A DNA stretch of 64,000 bases, taken from Actinomycetota bacterium. GTDB taxonomy: Bacteria; Actinomycetota; Actinomycetes; Mycobacteriales; Micromonosporaceae. The notes under the pieces are model-generated. The model worked only from the letters and a program-made list of their open reading frames with translations. It did not search any database and was not told where the DNA came from. The translations under genes were made by a program, and so were the position numbers. Each line of letters starts with the position of its first letter. The first letter of the stretch is position 1. The stretch lies in assembly GCA_005885555.1 (NCBI GenBank), contig VAWN01000027.1:1-64000 (forward strand), given 5' to 3'. This document shows, piece after piece, positions 58,940 through 64,000 of this stretch.

Positions 58940-60270
58940 TCAGAGCCGGCCGGCCGCCTTCATGGCGAGGTAGGCGTCGGCGACCCGGGAGGCGAACACG
59001 TCGGCCGGGGCGTCGACGACCTCCACCTGATGGCGGCCGAGCGCGGCGCGCAGGCGGTCGCGCTCGGCCAGCGTCCGGTGCGCGGCCGCCGCGGCGTACA
59101 CGCCCTCGATGTCGCCGCGCCGGCCGGCCAGCTCCGCGACGGCCGGATCGTGCACCGCCGCCAGTACCACCTTGTGCCGTGCGGTCAGCTGGGTCAGTAC
59201 CGGCAGCAGCCCCTCGCCGAGCGCACCGGCCTCCAGTGCGGTGAACAGGACGACCAGGGCACGCTTGCGTTCCCGCCGCAGCACCTCGCCGGCGACCAGC
59301 CCGAAGTCGGTCTCCACCAGGGCCGGCTGCAGCGGCGCCATCGCGTTGGTGAGCCGGGGCAGCAGACTGCGACCGGTACCGCCCTCGACCGCCGCGCGTA
59401 CCGTCGTGTCGATCGCCAGCAGGTCGACCCGGTCACCGGCCCGGTTGGCCAGCGTGGCGAGCAGCAGCGCGGCGTCGATCGCGGCGTCCAGCCGCGGCTC
59501 GTCCAGCGTCCGGTCGCCGATCACGGTCGCCACGCGGGCGGCCGAGGTGCGACCGGTGTCGATGACGCACAGCACCCGGCGGTCGCGTTCCGGGCGCCAG
59601 GTGCGGACGATGACGTCGGAGCGCCGGGCGCTGGCCCGCCAGTCGATCGACCGCACGTCGTCACCGATCACGTACTCGCGCAGCGTGTCGAACTCGGTGC
59701 CCTGACCGCGGCCGCGGGTCACCACCATGCCGTCGACGACGCGCAGCCGGGCCATCTTCTCGGCGAGGAAGCGGCGGGAGGCGAACCGGGGCAGCACGCG
59801 CAGCCGCCATCCGGGCGTCATCGCGTCGGCGCGGCGGCCGCTGGGCTGCCGGTACGCGAAGCCGAGCGGGCCGTACGAGCGGACCGTCACCCGGGCCGCC
59901 GGGCGGTCGCCGCGCCGCGTCGGGTACAGGGTGGTGACCAGGCGCGCGGACTCGTCCGGGTCGAGGTCGACGCGCTGTGCGTACGGGGTCGCGCCGGCCG
60001 ACGGTACCCATGCATCGCGGATCTGCGCGCGCAGCGGGCGCACCCCCGTGTTGGTGACCACCAGCGTGACCTCGGTGGTGTCGTCGAGCCGCACCTGCCG
60101 GGCGCCTTCCCGGCGCAGCACCACGTCGCCGGGCGCCGCGGCGAGCGCGGCGTCGAGCACGCACAGCGTGGCGACCGCGGCGGCGAGCACGGCGACGCCC
60201 GCCCACGGCCACGGCAGCACGGCCACCACCACCGCTCCCGCGGCGAGCAGTGCGGCCGGACGCCAGGTGA

Positions 60271-60274
<4 letters not shown>
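58940..60274 (-). CDS. DUF58-family protein
   Basis: A 444-residue protein with two N-terminal hydrophobic segments (about residues 7-45), then a soluble region with the DUF58 signature GTEFDTLREYVIGDDVRSIDWRASARR and a von Willebrand A-like C-terminal part (CVIDTGRTSA, DLLAIDT). DUF58 proteins act with MoxR ATPases, with roles in chaperone-like assembly. The ATG overlaps the moxR stop (ATGA). Confidence 0.9.
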
Positions 60275-61238
<964 letters not shown>

Positions 61239-61242
<4 letters not shown>

Positions 61243-62594
61243 GGGTGTACTCCCTTGTCGATGTCCACGGACATGTGCAGCAGGTGGTCCAGTTCGGCGG
61301 CCAGGCGTACCAGGTCGGCGTCTCCGGCGGGTTCGGCGCCGTAGAGGATCGTGTCGACGTGTCCGGGCGGCCAGCCGGTGCGTGCGGCGACCGCCTCGAC
61401 GACCGCCTCCCGCGGTGCGTCGCTGGCGATGTCGAGTGCCGGGCGGAGCCGGTTCAGCGTGCTCGTCCGCAGCGTCAGCAGGGCGGGCCGCCGGGCCTTG
61501 GCGCGCCGGTACAGCCGGCCGCGACCCTCGACGGTCTCCGCCGCCCGTACCGCGACCGGCAGCGGTTCGCTGACCGGCGGGCCGAGCCGGCGGGCACGGG
61601 CCACCGCGAAGGCGAGCGCCCCGAGGCCGAGCATCGCCAGCGCCGCCCAGGCCCAGGGCGGCAGCAGCTTCCAGTACGGCGGCGTCGGCGGCTCGCCCGC
61701 GGATCCGCCGCGGTTGCGGTCGCCGGCACCGCCGCCGCCCTGGGTACCGCTGATCGGGAAGTCCGGGTCGGGCGAGCCGCCGGTACCCAGCGACGGCGGC
61801 GCACCGACCTGACCGGGATCCGGGGACTCGTCGATCACCCGCGGCGCCGGTTCGCTGCGGTGCAGGTCCAGCCAGACCACCCGGCGGTGCGCGGCGAGCA
61901 GGCCACCGGCGAGTGCCGCGTTGCCGTGCTCGGCGATGCGGTCGTTGCGGAACGGCTCGTTCGCGCCGACCAGCAGTACCTCGGCCGCGGCGTACCGGGT
62001 GCCGACCAGCGCGCCGTCGTAGCAGCGCGCGGTCTCCTCAACCACCTTGCCGTACGAGAGGTGGTACACGCCCGCGTCGCCGGCCCGGGCGGCTTCGGGC
62101 AGCGGGCAGCCGGGTGCCACGGTCGCGGTGGCCCAGCGGCTGCGGCCGCCCCGCACCGGGATCAGCCCCTGGCCGAGGGTCAGGTCACTCGGCTGTACCA
62201 GCACCACCCGGGTACTGGCCGGCAGCAGCTTGAGCATCCGCAGGTAGTAGGCGTGCATGAGGCCCGGTGCCGGGATGAACAGGGTCGCGTCGCCCTGGTA
62301 CGCGGCGACGAGGGCGTCGGAGCTCCTGTCGACCCGCTGTACCGCGACGCCGCGGGCGGAGAGCAGGCCGGCCAGCCGCGCACCGCCGATCGCCGCGGTG
62401 CTGGCCGGGTTCAGGAACGCCGGGTCGGTGACGTCGGGCTCCTGCATCGCGTGCCCGATCGCGGTACCGGTGACCAGCGCGACCACCACCGCGAACGGAA
62501 TCACCAGCCGCAGCCAGCGCCGGTCGCGCGGCCGCGCCCGCTGTTGCGGTGCCGTCGGCGTGGCGGCCGCAGGGATCGCGCTGCGCACGCTCAC
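61239..62594 (-). CDS. DUF4350-family membrane protein
   Basis: A 451-residue protein with one N-terminal transmembrane helix (about residues 31-48), an extracytoplasmic DUF4350 domain (residues 55-270, with DVTDPAFLNPASTAAIGG and LFIPAPGLMHAYYL), a Gly/Pro-rich stretch, a second helix (about 320-340) and a cytoplasmic C-terminus. The GTG at 62594 sits in the second of two 22-bp direct repeats and overlaps the stop of a bridging mini-ORF (GTGA). The stop overlaps the moxR ATG (ATGA). Confidence 0.87.
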
Positions 62595-62692
62595 TGTGCC
62601 CCCCGGGTCGCTACGCGGGGCGCTGTGGTGCGCCGCCTTCCCTCGTCGCTGCGCTCCTCAGTCCAGGCGCCGCCGCGCCCCGCTGCGCTCAC
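62591..62692 (-). CDS. Bridging mini-ORF between the DUF4129 and DUF4350 genes (33 codons)
   Basis: On the minus strand GTG at 62692, preceded by CCGGGGGGCACA, opens a 33-codon frame ([19 protein letters not shown] at the start, ending TRGAQ) that stops at the TGA overlapping the DUF4350 GTG. The same 22-bp RBS-and-start sequence precedes both starts (62591-62612 and 62689-62710). Its start is 22 bp after the DUF4129 stop. The length is the same as at oppD-oppF. Confidence 0.5.
   Translation of the reverse strand: MSAAGRGGAWTEERSDEGRRRTTAPRVATRGAQ
62627..62692 (-). repeat. Dispersed repeat copy C
   Basis: A minus-strand copy, 66 bp, differing at 3 positions from copy B. It is flanked by 22-bp direct repeats of the DUF4350 start region, 98 bp apart, so the junction itself appears duplicated. 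Confidence 0.9.
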
Positions 62693-62714
62693 TGTGCCCC
62701 CCGGGTCGCTGCGC

Positions 62715-63341
62715 TCATCGGGCACCGACCGGCGTCAGGGCGGCGTGCACCCGGCCCGCGTGCTCCCGCATCTGCGCGTCGTGCGCCGGACCGGCCGGTC
62801 GCTGCCCGTACCAGATGTCGGAGAACAGCCGGCTCGCGGCGTCCAGCGGTGGCCGTACCGGTGGCCGCGCGACGGCAGCCGCGCCCGCCAGCTCGGTGAT
62901 CGTCCAGCCCGGCCGGTTGTCCACCACCCCGGCGTCGACCAGCTCGCGGACGATGCCGCGCAGCCGCTCCCGTACCGCCTCGGCATAGCGCCCTTCGGAC
63001 GCGAGCCGGTCGGCCAGCGAGAGGAACGCCTCGACGGGCAGCTCGGGAAGCTCGTCGGTCTCGTGCGGTACCAGCTCGGGTTCCGGCCCGGCCACGCGCC
63101 TGCGCCGCCATCGCCAGCGCCACCGCCAGCGCAGCCGGGGCCAGCGCAACCACGGCCGGCGCCAGCGGCGGCGTACCCCGTCGGCAGCGCCCCGGTACGG
63201 CCAGTTCGTGGGCAGCCACCGCGGCCAGAAGTACCAGCCGGCCGCCACCAGCGCGGCCGCCACGAACAGCAGCAGCACGGTCAACCCGAGCCCGACGGTG
63301 TCGTCGACGCGCGCGACGAACTCGTCCCACCAGCGCCCCAT
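62715..63341 (-). CDS. DUF4129-family membrane protein with Trp/Arg-rich insert
   Basis: A 208-residue protein. One transmembrane helix (about residues 17-38, LGLTVLLLFVAAALVAAGW) is followed by a remarkable basic-aromatic stretch (about 56-83, WLRWPRLRWRWRWRWRRRR), then a helical DUF4129 domain (AFLSLADRLASEGRYAEAVRERLRGIVREL). It belongs to the MoxR operon. The stop codon TGA is fused to GCGCAGCGACC, the stop-anchored motif. The ATG is 4 bp after the upstream gene, so the two are coupled. Confidence 0.82.
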   Translation of the reverse strand: MGRWWDEFVARVDDTVGLGLTVLLLFVAAALVAAGWYFWPRWLPTNWPYRGAADGVRRRWRRPWLRWPRLRWRWRWRWRRRRVAGPEPELVPHETDELPELPVEAFLSLADRLASEGRYAEAVRERLRGIVRELVDAGVVDNRPGWTITELAGAAAVARPPVRPPLDAASRLFSDIWYGQRPAGPAHDAQMREHAGRVHAALTPVGAR

Positions 63342-63345
63342 CCGG

Positions 63346-64000
63346 TCAGCCGCCCGTGAGAATGCGGTCGGGTGGCACGCCGCGCCGCAGCGCCCGGCTC
63401 AGCGCGAGGTCCAGGCCCTCCACGCGCATCCGGTTCTCCACGTGCAGGACGGCGTCCAGGCAGCCCAGCGCCGCGTACGCCACCGCGTTGACGAGCGTCC
63501 ACGCGCCGACCGCGACCACCGCCGGCCAGACCCGGCCGGGCAGGTGCACGACCAGGCCCAGTGCCGCGGTGCCGCCCAGGGCCAGCGCCACCCGGATCGC
63601 GTACCAGGCGAGGTAGCCGAGCATCCGGATCCCGCCGGGCCGCCAGCGGCCCCGGGCCACCATCCGCAACGAGCGGCCGAGCGCGGCGAACGGCCCCAGC
63701 CGGTCGATGACCAGGGCCGGCGCGGCGAGGCCGGTGAACATGTACCAGAAGACCCAGGGCACCAGCCCGGCCGCCGCGGTCAGCGCCGCCGCCGGGGCGA
63801 TCAGCGCCGCGAGGGCGAGCAACGCGCCGAGCCGGCTGCCGCGCCCGGCCAGCCAGCGCGGTGCCGGTTCACCCCCGACCAGCGCCGGTACCGCGGCCCG
63901 CGCGGCCAGCCCACCGAGCAGCGCGATGATCGCCGTCTCGGTACCCAGCCCGACGACCACCACCAGCCAGACCGCGCCGAGATCGTCGTCCAGCGGGTCG
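63346..64000 (-). CDS. Membrane protein of the MoxR operon (5'-truncated by window edge)
   Basis: The C-terminal 217 residues of a membrane protein; the frame is open to the right edge. The visible part starts DPLDDDLGAVWLVVVVGLG and has four or five hydrophobic segments, with a basic loop RSLRMVARGRWRPGGIRML between helices and a cytoplasmic tail, HVENRMRVEGLDLALSRALRRG. It corresponds by position to Rv3689 (from memory). Function is unknown. It is the first visible gene of the operon, followed at 4 bp by the DUF4129 gene. Confidence 0.78.
   Translation of the reverse strand, partial: DPLDDDLGAVWLVVVVGLGTETAIIALLGGLAARAAVPALVGGEPAPRWLAGRGSRLGALLALAALIAPAAALTAAAGLVPWVFWYMFTGLAAPALVIDRLGPFAALGRSLRMVARGRWRPGGIRMLGYLAWYAIRVALALGGTAALGLVVHLPGRVWPAVVAVGAWTLVNAVAYAALGCLDAVLHVENRMRVEGLDLALSRALRRGVPPDRILTGG

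Overview
The window is chromosomal DNA of a very GC-rich actinomycete, most likely a member of the Micromonosporaceae or a near relative. The evidence is the codon use, frequent GTG starts, mycothiol (mca) and coenzyme F420 (fbiA, fbiB, fbiC) genes, a WhiB-family regulator, and gene orders that match, from memory, Mycobacterium tuberculosis Rv1077-Rv1084 (left), Rv3255c-Rv3264c (middle) and Rv3689-Rv3695 (right). I see no rRNA, tRNA, CRISPR array, prophage or insertion sequence. Coding density is high, and most genes are ordinary core genes.

Layout. 1-12.2 kb: the end of cbs, an HtrA-like protease, an M48 peptidase, a secreted GH88/105 hydrolase, an MFS exporter, msrA, a HIT protein, metB, an amidase, ilvA and greA; cbs and metB are transsulfuration enzymes. 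12.3-21.1 kb: a DUF4307 protein, mca, a small membrane protein, a GGDEF-EAL protein, a YyaL-type thioredoxin-domain protein, a possible ribbon-helix-helix protein, purK and purE. 21-36 kb: a 1573-residue polytopic membrane protein, ugd, two paralogous membrane proteins, aacS, a TIGR03089 protein, a glycosyltransferase, manC and a TPR membrane protein. 36-42 kb: fbiB, fbiA, a YPG-repeat membrane protein and fbiC. 42-50.5 kb: whiB, a degenerate zincin, DUF3499, then a tightly coupled run manB, Trm112-like, SIS isomerase-like, CDF transporter and manA, followed by ahcY with a structured leader and an intrinsic terminator. 50.8-57 kb: a five-gene oligopeptide ABC transporter. 57-64 kb: an RDD protein, a SpoIIM-like protein and a MoxR/DUF58/DUF4350/DUF4129 operon running off the right edge.

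How the genes work together. ManA, ManB and ManC lead from fructose-6-phosphate to GDP-mannose; with Ugd and the glycosyltransferase they point to cell-envelope glycan synthesis. FbiA, FbiB and FbiC are F420 biosynthesis enzymes. AhcY, Cbs and MetB link the methyl cycle to cysteine and methionine metabolism.

The most unusual signal is in the gene junctions. At four places (purK-purE, oppD-oppF, DUF4129-DUF4350 and fbiB-TPR) a short reading frame of 10-33 codons begins NTGAGC and ends in an NTGA that overlaps the next start codon. At purK-purE and oppD-oppF it also overlaps the preceding stop codon. Two of these frames are copies of one 66-bp dispersed repeat, 95% identical, with a third, decayed copy upstream of the MFS gene. 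Several stop codons carry the fused motif TGAGCGNAGCG. I interpret this as a repeat family that enters overlapping stop-start junctions and leaves a small bridging frame that could keep translation coupled. Other genome-scale signals are a strong excess of GGTACC, absent from a 3-kb stretch of the opp operon, and a second palindromic repeat found twice.
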